The notes below the pieces were generated by a model that was not told where the DNA came from, did not search any database, and was given only the letters and a program-made list of their open reading frames with translations. Below, in pieces: positions 1 to 16,550 of a stretch of 64,000 nt of DNA. The translations under genes and the position numbers were made by a program. The stretch lies in NCBI RefSeq assembly GCF_010015445.1, contig NC_053114.1, positions 17,873,724 through 17,937,723 on the forward strand. The letters run 5' to 3'. Within the stretch, counting starts at the first letter, position 1. Every line of letters starts with the position of its first letter. The DNA is from Perca fluviatilis (Eukaryota; Chordata; Actinopteri; Perciformes; Percidae).

Positions 1-1077
1 AAGCCAGAAAGTAAGTCATCAAGTATAAAACTTGGAGCTACTCCAAAGCCACCTGAATGGGAGACTGATTTTGTGGAGCCTCAGAATGTTTGTTTTCTTT
101 TATTTAGCTTTATTCTATTGTACTTCTGAAACAGAAAATGTACCCATATTCCCCTGGGTGCACTCAGTGTCATCTACATCAGTGTTTCTCAAATTGGGGT
201 ACACCTACCCTTAGGGGTAATTTGGAGTACTGCAGGGGGTATATGTGAGATTTTTTTTAAAAAGGTAATTAAAAAAATATATCAGTCATGCATCTATAAC
301 ATCTTTCCCAATTCATTGTCTAGAACAGTATAGAACACCTTATACTCGATGGCATCACACATTTTAGTTTAAGCTCTAGTTTTTGGATTTGAAAGAGAGA
401 GTTGTTTTATTTTTTGGACTGTCTTAGACCATAGAAGACCAAAAGGTGTATTTAAGCTCCAGTGGTACCCAAATATTTACCACATATTTTGAACCATAGA
501 CAGGAATGTTTCCAACTTTCTTAATCACATATATACGGTATGTTCAGTTCTACCTGCACGGTCCCATGCCTGCTCTTTCATAAGACCAAACTCTCCTCTC
601 ATGTGAGCCAATCTGACGACTACAGGATAATAATCTCATTATACTTCAGTAGACCTACCACGTCACATGATGAAGCTTCCCTTTCAGCCTGATCTGAGGT
701 CAGTTTTATGTTCTTGGACCTATGCCTGTGGCTGCTTCTGTATATACAGCCAGGGCTCACATGACTGTTTCCTTAAGGATGAAGCAGGCTGTAATCCTGG
801 TTATGCACTTGGCCCACTGGCTACAATAACCCCCCTCCTTACCCTCCATGACAATGGCATCTCAGGAATTAGCCAGCAGACCAACATGTGATTCTACTCT
901 GCAAATCAGACATTTTTTCTCACAAGTTTTAAAGACTTGTGATCCACAAAGGTTCTATAACCTGGTGCGTGACAGGCTGATTACACTGGCAACTAAAGTA
1001 AAGACACTGAGGAAATGTACTGATTTTATACAATCTGAAGCATCGCAGAATGCAAAAGTTCAAAACGACGATCTTAC
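1..1077 (-). other. slc24a5 intron 7 (left part)
   Basis: This is non-coding sequence upstream, in plus coordinates, of the exon ending at 1078, whose donor reads GTAAG. I see no exon with the expected LTLLAAGTS alpha-2 motif in any minus frame, so the next exon lies outside the window. Around 180-245 there is a short dispersed-repeat-like piece (tttctcaaattggggtac, then taggggta), a phrase common in fish genomes. Confidence 0.6.
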
Positions 1078-4874
<3,797 letters not shown>

Positions 4875-5147
4875 TGTTATATGAGTAACTAAAGTACAAT
4901 TAGCAATTATTCCAAGGAGTCATATGTTTCGTTCTAACAAGCTTGCAAGAAAAGAATTGCAGGCTAAAGCTGCATCTAACACTACACTACGACTACAAGC
5001 TGCTGAGAGAGATTATTGGGGGGAGAAAGCATCTTTTAAGGCCTGGCGCTACAGAGAATGGGGGATCACGAGTTGCGCGTCATTCCAGCCGACTTGAACA
5101 CGCTCCAGCCTGAGGCGCATCAGGGGTGAACCCACTGTAAACACAAC

Positions 5148-6016
<869 letters not shown>

Positions 6017-6080
<64 letters not shown>
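6017..6080. repeat. (GT)32 microsatellite
   Basis: 64 bp of uninterrupted GT about 160 bp before the I-clade LINE remnant. Confidence 0.95.
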
Positions 6081-6082
<2 letters not shown>

Positions 6083-6239
6083 CCTTTCTTTATACTGTTT
6101 TGGAATAGGAGAAGCCTACCGAGCCTGAATGCATGAACCTGGAGCAGATAAGGAGGACTTCGCGGTGCACGAGCATAGGCAGTAGTGCACGAGTCTGCAT
6201 TCAGACAGGTGAGTAGGCCTACAACAGTACTCATTCTGG

Positions 6240-8215
6240 AGAACGTTGCTAGTCGGAGAGGAATTATCAGAGGAGCTTGGGGTAGAGAATGGAACCCCTC
6301 AAGGAAGTGTTATAAGCCCGGTCCTTTTTAATATACTAATTAATGGTAGCCTATGTTTAGTAGAGTGGGAAAAGCATTTCGGTTTTCATTGTTTGCAGAT
6401 GATGGGGCCCTCTGGAAGTGAGGAACATATCCTATGTTTTTGGCCAAATTCAAACTGCTTTGGAGAAGGTATCTGAATGGGCTAATGATTGGGGTTTTAA
6501 AATATAAGTAGAAAAAACAAAATGCATGGTATTTGGCTATAAGAAGAAAATGCAAACATAGCTGATAAATATATATGGTACGACTATTGAAAGAGTAAAA
6601 CATTTTAAATTCTTGGGGATATGGTTCGATGAAAGGCTGACATGGAAAAAGCATATTGAGATGGTTTCGTCTAAGTGTGGGAAAATAATTAATGTTTTAA
6701 GGTGTGTGGCTGGGTCTGATTGGGGGGCTGATATAGTGACACTGATGATTATATACAGAGCAATGATAATATCAACTATTGATTATGGCTGTATGGTATA
6801 TGGGGCAGCAGCCCCTTCAGTGATTAGCCAACTTGATATAGTCCAAGCAAAGCTCTTAGAGTGTGTTGTGGGGCATTTCGTACAACTCCAATATCGGCGC
6901 TATTAATAGAATCAGGGGAGCTATAAGAAGACGTAAACTTGGGTTGAAGTATTTAATGAAACTAAAAGGACAAACTGGAAAATTACCAATAAAAAACCTA
7001 TTGAGTCAGCATTGGGAGTTTATGGGAACAGCAAGATTGGTCAAAATGAACTTTGTAGAAACACTTAAATCTATGACAGATGACATTGGTATTGGGAATT
7101 TAAATGTATGTCCACCAATATGTCGTTCAGATGTACCTTTGTGGTTGATTCCAGATTCCATTGTTGATTTATATTTTTTGAAAACAAGCAAAAGAAAGAT
7201 GTCGGAGGATGTAGTGGAGGAGATAAAAGCTCGGCAGGGTCACATATGGGGAGGCTACCTACAATTTTATGCTGACGGATCGAAAGATCGAAGGATCGAA
7301 GGATCCTGAGAGCGGTAAAGTGGCTTTTGGTATTGGCATACCTGAAATAGGTTATAAAAAAGATTTTAGGATTCCAGATCGCTTATCAGTGTTTACTGCA
7401 GAGTTGTTGGCAGTTCTATGGGCAATAAGGTGGGTTGAAGATAACAAACAGGAACATTCTGTCATATGTAGTGATTCAGCTGCATCCCTAATTACAATTA
7501 AAGGTACCAAAACTAAGTCCAGGCCTGATGTGCTTGTGGAAATTGTGCAGGTGTTGTATAGAATTCATAAAGCAGGGTATGAGGTGGGGTTTATGTTGTT
7601 TCTGGCACACATGGGTGTGGAGGGTAATGAGGAGGCAGATGAGGTGGCAAAGAAAGCATTGCAGCAAATTAATGTGCAGTATGGGTCACCAGACTACACT
7701 GAAATAATGAATAGGTCAGTAAAAGAAATGTGACAAAATTCATGGGATTGTGAAAAGAAGGGGAGAACTTATTATTCAGTACAAAGAATGGTAGAGAAAG
7801 AAAGATGTGATTATAGATGTAAGAGAAGAGATGCAGTAGTTTTATCCAGATTGAGGCTTGCATTGTGGGCTGAGGAGTGGGCTGGCTCTGATTGGTAAAC
7901 ATCCTGATGGAAAGTGTGAATGTGGAGACAAGGAAACAGTGAAGCATGTATTAGTGCAGTGCAGGAAGTACTCTCGTCAGAGGAAGAAATTGTTCAGAGA
8001 ACTGGGTGCAACTGGAGAAACTGTTTTTACTTTACGCACTTTATTGCATTTGGACAGTTGGAACAAATTGAAGAAAATGATGAGTACTTGCGACATATTG
8101 CGTGCATAGTGCGTGCGTGCGTCTGTCTGTCTGTCTGTGATGCTGCCTTAGTGATGTTTGATTCTGCTGTTGATTATAAGAAATGGCTTGCTGTGTAATT
8201 TGTGTGGCTTAATTT
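6240..8215 (+). mobile_element. I-clade LINE remnant (RT plus RNase H), 5'-truncated
   Basis: Broken coding sequence of a non-LTR retrotransposon on the plus strand. In order it shows an RT block (ENGTPQGSVISPVLFNI, about 6285-6335), the RT catalytic FADD motif (6392-6403), the RT thumb region (from about 6613), an RNase H domain with DGS, an ELLAVLWAIRW block, a CSDS block and HMGVEGNEEADEVA (7270-7660), and a C-terminal zinc-knuckle-like CxC...HVLVQC segment (7915-7960). RT followed by RNase H is the layout of the I group (Nimb/I in fish). Frames shift between 6246, 6613, 6863, 7269 and 7858, so it is dead. The endonuclease and the N-terminal RT are missing, consistent with 5' truncation. 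End positions are approximate. Confidence 0.85.
6863..7733 (+). pseudogene. LINE RT C-terminus and RNase H pseudogene
   Basis: Two overlapping open segments (6863-7309 and 7269-7733) are the connection region and RNase H domain of the I-clade element. The frame break between them lies at 7277-7306, where an 8-bp unit (GATCGAAG-like) is present in extra copies directly after the catalytic YADGS codons. The RNase H acidic residues (D of DGS, E of AELLA, D of CSDS, D of EEADE) are all still readable once the frame change is allowed for. Confidence 0.8.
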
Positions 8216-8251
8216 TGCATTTTGCTCCGAGGTGTCCACTTGTTATTTGTT

Positions 8252-8483
8252 GACCTTTTTCACAGCAGACATGTTGACTTGTCATGGAAGGAAAAGCACA
8301 GCTGAGATTGATAACTTTAACGATGGCTCAATTCCATCAAGTGTCCCAGTGAGCTATTTCAGTGAGTCAGCATGCACAATACCAGGGCCTCTCCTAAGTG
8401 GAATGCAGCCATCACTAATGGTTTTGAATACACCTGTGCTTTTCCTACTGTGACATGTCAACATGTCTGCCGTGAAAAAGGTC
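8252..8483. mobile_element. 232-bp fold-back MITE with about 50-bp inverted ends
   Basis: The left end begins GACCTTTTTCACAGCAGACA and the reverse complement of the right end begins GACCTTTTTCACGGCAGACA. The match continues for about 50 bp with few differences through GGAAAAGCACAG. The centre is short and non-coding. TGTT is present on both outer sides but is too short to call a target duplication. The superfamily cannot be assigned. It lies just after the LINE remnant. Confidence 0.8.
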
Positions 8484-9898
<1,415 letters not shown>

Positions 9899-10214
9899 TC
9901 AATGCACTCCCCACGGCTTCGTCTGACGGTGGTGATGCTGTGTGGGTGCCGTCGGGGCAGCGATGATAGGGTATGCGCCTTTTGAAAACCTCTACTGGGC
10001 CTGGCCCAAAAAGATACGGAACCCCGACCCAAGTGCGGTGCGGCGGCCTCGCCCTGGCTGTCCCCCGCACGTTATTATGGAACCCGCACAACTTTTAAGA
10101 GGGACCTCCTAAACCTGTTCAGGTCCTATCCCCGGACCAGTCGGCTATCCTAACCTTAACTGCTCAAGGTCAATGCTTAACCCCAACCAATCGGGCTGCT
10201 TTTTAGGGCGGCAC

Positions 10215-10996
10215 CAGAGGTGTCAAAAGTATTCACATTCATTACTCTGGTAGAAGTATAGATACTAGAGTTTAAAAAGACTTCTGTAGAAGTTGAAGTA
10301 TCAACTCAAGCTTTTTAATCAAGTAAAAGTGTAAAAGTACTGATTTCAAAACTACTTAAAGTATAAAAGTAATGTAAGGGGGAAAAAAATAACGGCGAGT
10401 TTTGGAAACAATTAGCTCATGGTACTTGGGTGCGCAGAGCTTGCAGCGCATTCGAAAGGAGTTGTTTTTGCATCCAACCATTTTGAAAAATTCTTCCAGG
10501 TACGGCCAGGGGTGTAGAAGGGTTGGCTGGTCCTCCTGGCTACCAGCCTCCTCGCTGGTGCTTGGTCGGGACATTTGGCTCGAGTTCTCTTGAGTCTCTG
10601 TCACGGACATCTTCGTACTAGGCTACATACGTCTGCTATTTCCTTGCTGGAGTGTGACGTGATTTGTGTCATGTGCACGTGCAATGGATCGCGTCGGAAT
10701 GGTAGATGTTTATACTTCTCATCCAATTACAATCAAATTCACTCTATCCGGATTGCGCGATTTTATCTGGATAGTTTTTTTTTTTTTTTTTAACGATGAC
10801 AGGCCGGACTGAAATAGGAGTAACGAGGCTATTTTTAAAATGTAAGGAGTAGAATGTACAGATAATTGCGTGAAAATGTAAGGAGTAGAAGTAAAAAGTC
10901 TGCTGTAAAATAATTACTCCAGTAAAGTATAGATACCCAAAATTTCTACTTAAGTAAGGTAACGAAGTATTTGTACTTCGTTACTTGACACCTCTG
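10215..10996. mobile_element. 782-bp hAT element with remnant BED-finger ORF
   Basis: Starts CAGAGGTGTCAA and ends TTGACACCTCTG, perfect 12-bp inverted termini. Flanking 8-mers GGCGGCAC (10207-10214) and GGCGGGAC (10997-11004) match at 7 of 8 bases. Both are diagnostic of hAT. Inside, on the minus strand, 10356-10610 encodes about 84 residues with HPWPYLEEFF and RCKLC, resembling the BED zinc-finger start of ZBED/hAT transposases; the catalytic part is deleted. It is therefore an internally deleted, non-autonomous copy. Confidence 0.9.
10356..10610 (-). pseudogene. Truncated hAT transposase N-terminus (BED finger)
   Basis: Open frame inside the hAT element. It has an STSEEAGSQ-type acidic leader, then HPWPYLEEFF and a CKLC knuckle typical of the BED finger of ZBED-like transposases, ending in unrelated residues. 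Only the first finger half remains, so no activity is expected. Confidence 0.55.
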
Positions 10997-11251
10997 GGCG
11001 GGACTTGCCTAGAAGTTGTGTTGGAGCCATAATAACGTGTCCCCTGTGCGCTTCCGGATACCCAACTCTCGGGGTATAGATATGTCAGTAAATTCAAGTA
11101 AAAGCAGGCTTCACTTATCCCGTGCGAATGTGCCACCCGAAACTCAGATTTGGGAAGGTAATTTCTAAATCACATGAGGTCCCCAGATGATACTAATCTT
11201 GTGCGAATAGTGCTTTAGATTATACCTTTTTATTATTAGTATTAAATATTT

Positions 11252-11431
11252 TTTAAAGAACTTTTGGGGGCATTTTAGGCCTTTTTATTTTATAGGACAG
11301 CTGAGGGAGAGAGGGGGAAATTACATGCAGCAAAGGGCTACAGGTTGGAGTCGAACCCGCAGCTGCTGTGTTGAGGAGTAAACCTCTTTATATAGGCGTG
11401 CACTCTACCAGATGAGCTACCCAGCAGCCCC
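11252..11431 (-). repeat. tRNA-derived SINE
   Basis: Read on the minus strand it begins with a tRNA-like head: an A-box (TAGCTCATCTGGTAGAG), then a B-box (GGGTTCGACTCC), a body (CCTTTGCTGCATGTAATTTC) and a tail (GTCCTATAAAATAAAAAGGC, then CTAAAATGCCCC). The same family occurs at 16195-16397 and 46312-46477, showing a dispersed repeat and not a functional tRNA. Confidence 0.8.
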
Positions 11432-11775
11432 AGATTTAGAAAATTCACACCAATAGACTGTTTGTTTTCCCTTCGTTAGTTAATATTGTATTAATGGGTT
11501 TCACATTGTGATTAGCTTTCTGCTGTGTCGAGGTAATGATTTCAGTTTAAGGAATTTAAGGGTCATAGTTAGCATTGCATTGTTCCTGCTATCAAGAACT
11601 GTGGGCTGCAGCAATACTAAGAATAAGTACCTGGCTCTTTTATGTACAGATTTTTGTCCCACTGAGATGAATGATTTACTAGCACATTCTAGAAAGGCCA
11701 GTGTACTGCAGTGTGTTGTAGGACGAAGGTAAAATAGCAGCTTGGCAAGAAACCTCTCCATCTCATTTGTCATTG

Positions 11776-11776
11776 G

Positions 11777-11812
<36 letters not shown>
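11776..11812. repeat. (GT)n microsatellite
   Basis: About 34 bp of GT repeat, short and uninterrupted, in intergenic DNA. Confidence 0.9.
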
Positions 11813-11816
<4 letters not shown>

Positions 11817-12017
11817 TTCCTTTTGTGTGTAAGAAGATACAATGGAAACTTGGCAATGTTACATCTCAGTTCTCACTGGTATGCTAGCTGTGTGGAATAA
11901 AGGTATCTAAATGCAGGGAACACTTTTTTATTATATAATGTGTGCACATTTAAAGTGACCTAAAGGTCACAATTATAAATGTGTCCATGTATATTTGTTA
12001 AAATGTGTGGTAAAAGC

Positions 12018-12367
12018 TAGGGGTGGGAATCACCATAGGCCCCACGATACGATATTATTGCGATTTTAAACATATTGCGATATTCTGCGATATATTGCAA
12101 TTCATTACCTTTTTTCCAACTTCAAATTATGTCCCAACATCGGTTTTGTCTGAAGAAAAAAATGTCCCTGGTTTGTTCATCTCACTTAAGTTTTCATCTA
12201 GTGGACTGAAAAAACAATTGATCTTATTATTCTAGTACCAAAAGGTTATATTCTCATGTGCAATTTGTATAATAAAAGATCAATACTTGGCATCAATGTA
12301 TCGATACAGTATTGCCACGGAAAATATCGCGATACTATGCTGTATCGATTTTTCCCACCCACCACTA
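12018..12367. mobile_element. Probable hAT-like MITE (350 bp)
   Basis: Starts TAGGGGTGGGAATC, and its end reverse-complements to TAGTGGTGGGTGGGAAAAA, so the termini are related. Internal sequence is rich in GATA/CGATAT phrases (cacgatacgatattattgcg at left, tatcgcgatactatgc at right). Flanking 8-mers GTAAAAGC and ATAGAAGC match at 6 of 8. No ORF of note. Confidence 0.55.
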
Positions 12368-12950
12368 ATAGAAGCAGACAGTCTTTTTCAGTGTTAAAAA
12401 CCTCCCGGGTAAGTAATTCTTGTCAGTTTACTTTTCACAACAGTGTCTCGGCCACAGAAATAGGGGAAGGAAACGAGCCAAACTAGAAAAACTGGTTGAG
12501 TTGCTGTGCTCATCATTACACAAGGGAAAGTTAGTAGCTTTTAGTAGTTTCACAAGACTGCTCCGTGTTATTGACCTATGTCCAGGAAATTATCCTTATC
12601 ATTTGCTTATCGCGTCTTGCCTTCTCGCATGCTGTTCTTTGGTTCTCGAAACGGCACCGGTCTGTGCGTTTTGTGTACTTCAACTCGTTGAATACCAGCA
12701 CCCTTCCCTCTGTGAGGAGTGCTCAGTGTTCAAGGTTCAGGAAGATAACGAGAGGTGAGTGGCTGACGCACAGCTCGTGTTGTGTTACCAAAGGCTCATA
12801 TCAGATTACAGTATACAGCAGCTTGGGTGAAACCGTAGCTGTGTTCAGACCGCTGTTGCTCGAACAAACCAGGAACTGGGACTAACAAAGGAGTTTTAAA
12901 GAAGTCAAATAAGCTAACAGAGGGCTTCCTGTTTTAAGAAGAGCGTTACC

Positions 12951-14039
12951 ATGGGTAAGAAGACACAACACTGTCTGCTGCTTTTGCTGTGTTTCTCTGG
13001 GCTTGTTCACTATTCAGCAGCCTTGGTGTTTTGGACAGCCATAATGGAAATAAGGTATGATAACAGCAACCATACGCCTGAAGACAAATACTGTGACTGT
13101 GGGGTGTATGGTCGTAACTCTCCCGTGGAGGAAGTCTCCGGCATTGTTACACTTCCCATGGGAGACCCCAGAGGCTGTGGCTCAGACCCTGTCTACAACC
13201 GCAATTTCAGCTCCCCTCCTTGGATAGCCCTGGTAAAAAGGGGCAACTGCACTTTCAGTGAGAAGATCAATGCTGCCCAGCGACAAGGAGCAACTGGTGT
13301 GGTGGTGTATAATGTGGATGGCAGTGGCAACAGCACCACTCACATGTCACACCCAGACGCAGATGATGTTGTGGCTGTCATGATTGGCAACTCTCAGGGC
13401 ATGGAGATTGCCAAGTTGGTGAGGAATGGGACACAGGTGCTGATGCGTATTGCTGTAGGCAGCCCCCATGGACCCTGGATGGACACATACTGGCTTTACT
13501 TCCTGTCCATCGCCTTCTTCATTGTGACGGCAGCCTCCATCGCCTACTTTGTGTTTATCTCTGCCAATCGTATCTACAGTCTGAGTATGCATCGGCGCAA
13601 TGAGAGGAAGCTGAAATCTGAGGCTAAGAAGGCGATCAGGCGGCTGCAAGTACGCAAACTCAAGACAGGGGATGAGGAAACTACGTCTGAGTCCCATGTG
13701 TGTGCCGTGTGTATTGACTCCTACAAGGCAGGGGAAGTGGTGACAGTGCTGACCTGTGACCACATCTTTCACAAAGCCTGCATCGAGCCCTGGCTGCTGG
13801 AGAGGAGGACCTGCCCCATGTGTAAGTGTGACATCCTGAAGGCCCTGGGGGTTGAGGAGGAAACAAAAGAGAACCTTTCTGCTGAGTCACCACCAGATGT
13901 CACTGTGATCACAGTGACAGGAGGAGAACCCCTGTACGAAGTCCCACTGACTGACCCAGCGAGCCCTCACCCAGAGAGACAGCAGCATCTCTATGACAAC
14001 AGGGCCTTCCAGGGAGACTCCGAGGCTGGGAGAAGATGA
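12951..14039 (+). CDS. Intronless RNF128/GRAIL-family transmembrane E3 ubiquitin ligase
   Basis: A single open frame of 362 codons with a strong start context (ACCATGG). Layout: signal peptide (about 1-24), lumenal protease-associated (PA) domain (about 50-170, with CGVYGRNSPVE, WIALVKRGNCTF and MSHPDADDVVAVMIGN) with N-glycosylation sequons near residues 85, 99 and 127, one membrane helix (about 181-204), a basic stretch, then a RING-H2 finger with C251, C254, C269, H271, H274, C277, C288 and C291, followed by CDILKALG, the RNF128-family signature. The variable tail is acidic and Ser/Pro rich. Family members ubiquitinate membrane proteins from endosomes; mammalian RNF128 restrains T-cell activation. 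Mammalian RNF128 has several exons, whereas RNF133 and RNF148 are intronless, so this is probably a retrocopy-type member; which orthologue it is cannot be settled here. A good donor (GAGGTGAGT, about 12751-12760) upstream may mark a 5' UTR intron. Confidence 0.93.
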   Translation: MGKKTQHCLLLLLCFSGLVHYSAALVFWTAIMEIRYDNSNHTPEDKYCDCGVYGRNSPVEEVSGIVTLPMGDPRGCGSDPVYNRNFSSPPWIALVKRGNCTFSEKINAAQRQGATGVVVYNVDGSGNSTTHMSHPDADDVVAVMIGNSQGMEIAKLVRNGTQVLMRIAVGSPHGPWMDTYWLYFLSIAFFIVTAASIAYFVFISANRIYSLSMHRRNERKLKSEAKKAIRRLQVRKLKTGDEETTSESHVCAVCIDSYKAGEVVTVLTCDHIFHKACIEPWLLERRTCPMCKCDILKALGVEEETKENLSAESPPDVTVITVTGGEPLYEVPLTDPASPHPERQQHLYDNRAFQGDSEAGRR

Positions 14040-15054
14040 ACAACAGCAACGGAAACCAAGCAGCAGCAAACCAGGACACAGGTCAAAATTCCCTGTTTGA
14101 AATAGATTCAATAGATGTATCATCATATTTTTCTGGGATACACTGAACCAGCACAATGGAATCAAACCTTAATGCTCCAACAGGATAAATGATGTTCATC
14201 CTGTAATGCAGGCATGCTAAAATAGATTTTCAAAAGAAATTCCAAGGATTTACAATGTTTATGGCCCTTGTGTAATTTGCTTGGATGACACTGCATTTTC
14301 TTTGTGTCGGTCTTGGTGCAAGTGTGTAAATACTGGGTGTGTTCATAAAGTGTCCTTTGGATGGCTAGAATAGATTCGTCGGTGTCAAATTTCTGCTTTG
14401 ATTAGTAAACACATGCTCCATACTGGTCAGGAAGAAAGTGCAGTAGAGCATTTGAATATCTGTTTGTCATTGCGGCCAATTTTCCTCCAACAACAATCGC
14501 ATCGCATTGCTCACACTCCCTCACAGTTGACCATTGTCTTTTAAAATCCAAGGATATTTGTTTCTCTTAATTCAATTCATTTGAATAATTAGACATTTTC
14601 TGCTCTTTTTCAATTGGAGTGTACATATTGTTTTCCCATTTTAATTTTCAGGCTGGATTTGGAAACACACCCTTATGAACACACCCTTTACAGGAAATGC
14701 AGTATGACACATTGATGAGGATTGTTGAGTGAATAACATCACCTGACAGAGTGGCTGTGACTCTTAAGAAAATGGTTCGTAGAAACATGTTTGCTACGTA
14801 TCAAATAAGAATTTTCAAGTCCTTTTAAAATTGGTTGGCCTCTAGCTACTTTTGAGAATGTGGCAAGCAATAAGTGTCATAAGAACTGTAGATAATATGC
14901 CTCTTGTGTATCTTGACTGTTGGATAGGGGAAAATTATCTTTATTTGTAATGGATTTTTAAATTATATATATTGAGATTTATTTTCAAACATTACAAATC
15001 TATCTGTGTATTGTTATCAAACATTTCAAGGTTTACTTTTTATTTATATATATA

Positions 15055-15112
<58 letters not shown>

Positions 15113-15500
15113 TCCTTCTCTAAACAGCTGATTTTCATGTGCAAGCACACATTGTTCTTAAAAAGGTCTTCCAGGTTTTTTCTTTGGAATGGTGTTTATT
15201 CAGTTCCTGTGGTCTACCTCTGAGCTCTCACATGGGTAAACTATGGAACATGTTTAAGATTCTTGCATTTCCAAGATCAAGTGTCCCTAGGTAAATGATA
15301 AAGCTAACAAAAAAAATTTTATTTCTTTTTTTGCTGGTGGGGATTGTGACACTTAATATATTTTTCTATATTGAATCCTATTCACTGCTGTTTTACAGAT
15401 TCCAGGAGTCTTAAATTGTTCTGTAAAAATGAATATTACTTGCTGTATTAAATCACATTGATGCTTATTAAAATGCAATAAATCCCTCAAAATGAGGCCA
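14040..15500 (+). other. Probable 3' UTR of the RNF128-family gene
   Basis: AT-rich sequence after the stop with no competing gene. A canonical AATAAA occurs at about 15477-15482, a plausible end of the transcript, giving a 3' UTR of about 1.45 kb. An AT microsatellite interrupts it at 15045-15111. The extent is inferred from the signal only. Confidence 0.45.
15045..15111. repeat. (AT)n microsatellite
   Basis: About 65 bp of AT repeat with one C interruption near 15056, inside the likely 3' UTR of the ligase gene. Confidence 0.9.
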
Positions 15501-16194
15501 ACTTCATGGGCATATGTGCTTGTATGAATGGTGTTTCTGCATGTGTGTGTGCGGAGGGGGAATATATGAGTTTGCGTGAGTTTGAATGTAGGGTGTCTCT
15601 ACATCAGGCAGGTCTACTGTAGGTGTGGTTAAGCAGTGTCTCACTTTCAGTGTTATTGTACAGTAGTTATTTTCCCCAATGACTATGGGAGAGGAGTGAA
15701 ACTGTAATTACCTCTGCACAGGTGGGAGCCGATCCGCACACCTTGAGCTTGAGCTGGATACTCATCAGATCACATAAGTAGAAGGGCCCGGCTGTGCAAG
15801 CAGATATATGCAGCTGTATGGCAATGGAAAATAATGTTTTATTATCCATTGTGTAAAAGTACACCCACAGTTAAGTCTTTAATGAAATTGCAAGACTTCT
15901 TTTGGATTTTGGGATTGTGTGATTATAAACAGCTAATTGTGACCTCCTTAAAATAATGTCCACTAGTGCCCCTCAGCACAGTTTTTTTTTTTAGTTTTTT
16001 TTTTTTTTAAGAGTACATATTTCACAACAAAATAGAACAATCTGAAAAAGACATTTGTGTAAAAGAAGTAGCTGTTGAATCTTTTGTTTTTTCTTGGGAT
16101 CCCTTGATAGGTCCTGACCCACGGGATGGGAACAGCGGCCCTAGAGCATCCTGTCACACCTTATTTGTTTACTCATAATCCACAGCTATATGTA
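15501..16194. other. Intergenic, no gene seen
   Basis: Non-coding. Contains a T-rich run at 15981-16010 and otherwise nothing recognisable. Confidence 0.35.
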
Positions 16195-16397
16195 GTTTTT
16201 TATTTTTTAAGATTATTTTGGGGCATTTTAGCCCTTTTATTTTTATAGGACAGCTGTAGACACGAAGGGGGAGAGAGAGGGGGAATGACATGCAGCAAAG
16301 GGTCACAGGTCGAAGTCGAACCCGTGGCCGCTGTGTCGAGGAGTACACCTCTATATATGGGCGCACGCTCTACAAGGTGAGCTACCCAGGTGCCCCA
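16195..16397 (-). repeat. tRNA-derived SINE
   Basis: Second copy of the family at 11252-11431. On the minus strand it shows a GTAGCTCACCTTGTAGAG A-box-like start, a GGGTTCGACTTC B-box and the CCTTTGCTGCATGTCATTCC body. The 3' tail runs into AAAATGCCCCAAAATAATC. Confidence 0.8.
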
Positions 16398-16550
16398 ACA
16401 GCTATATTTAATATTTTTAATATCAACTCCTATGCTAAGGTGCCTTGCCTTCAGGTTATTTAAGCGTAGGCCCTTATGGTCAAAGGCTTCTTAACACTGG
16501 CCCTATGGCATGCTTGGTAATCCATCCTTGCTCTGATATCCCCTTTTTAA

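Larger units (their letters stand above)
10068..11039. mobile_element. Candidate non-autonomous element split by a hAT insertion
   Basis: Short outer inverted arms: CACGTTATTATGG...CACAACTT at 10068 onward and its reverse complement at about 11011-11039 (AAGTTGTG...CCATAATAACGTG). The outer sequence is interrupted by the hAT element at 10215-10996. Without that insertion the element would be about 0.18 kb. No target duplication was found at the outer ends, so this is inference from the arms alone. Confidence 0.45.

Noticed and set aside
1..929. A remaining slc24a5 exon in the leftmost kilobase
   Set aside because: No minus-strand frame contains the alpha-2 repeat expected in the next exon, and no suitable AG-GT pair surrounds an open stretch.
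11252..11431. tRNA gene suggested by A-box and B-box motifs
   Set aside because: The tRNA-like part does not close into a full cloverleaf, is followed by a SINE body, and recurs at 16.2 and 46.3 kb, so it is a SINE head.
13347..13772. Minus-strand ORF of 141 residues within the RNF128-family gene
   Set aside because: It is a shadow of the well-supported plus-strand frame.
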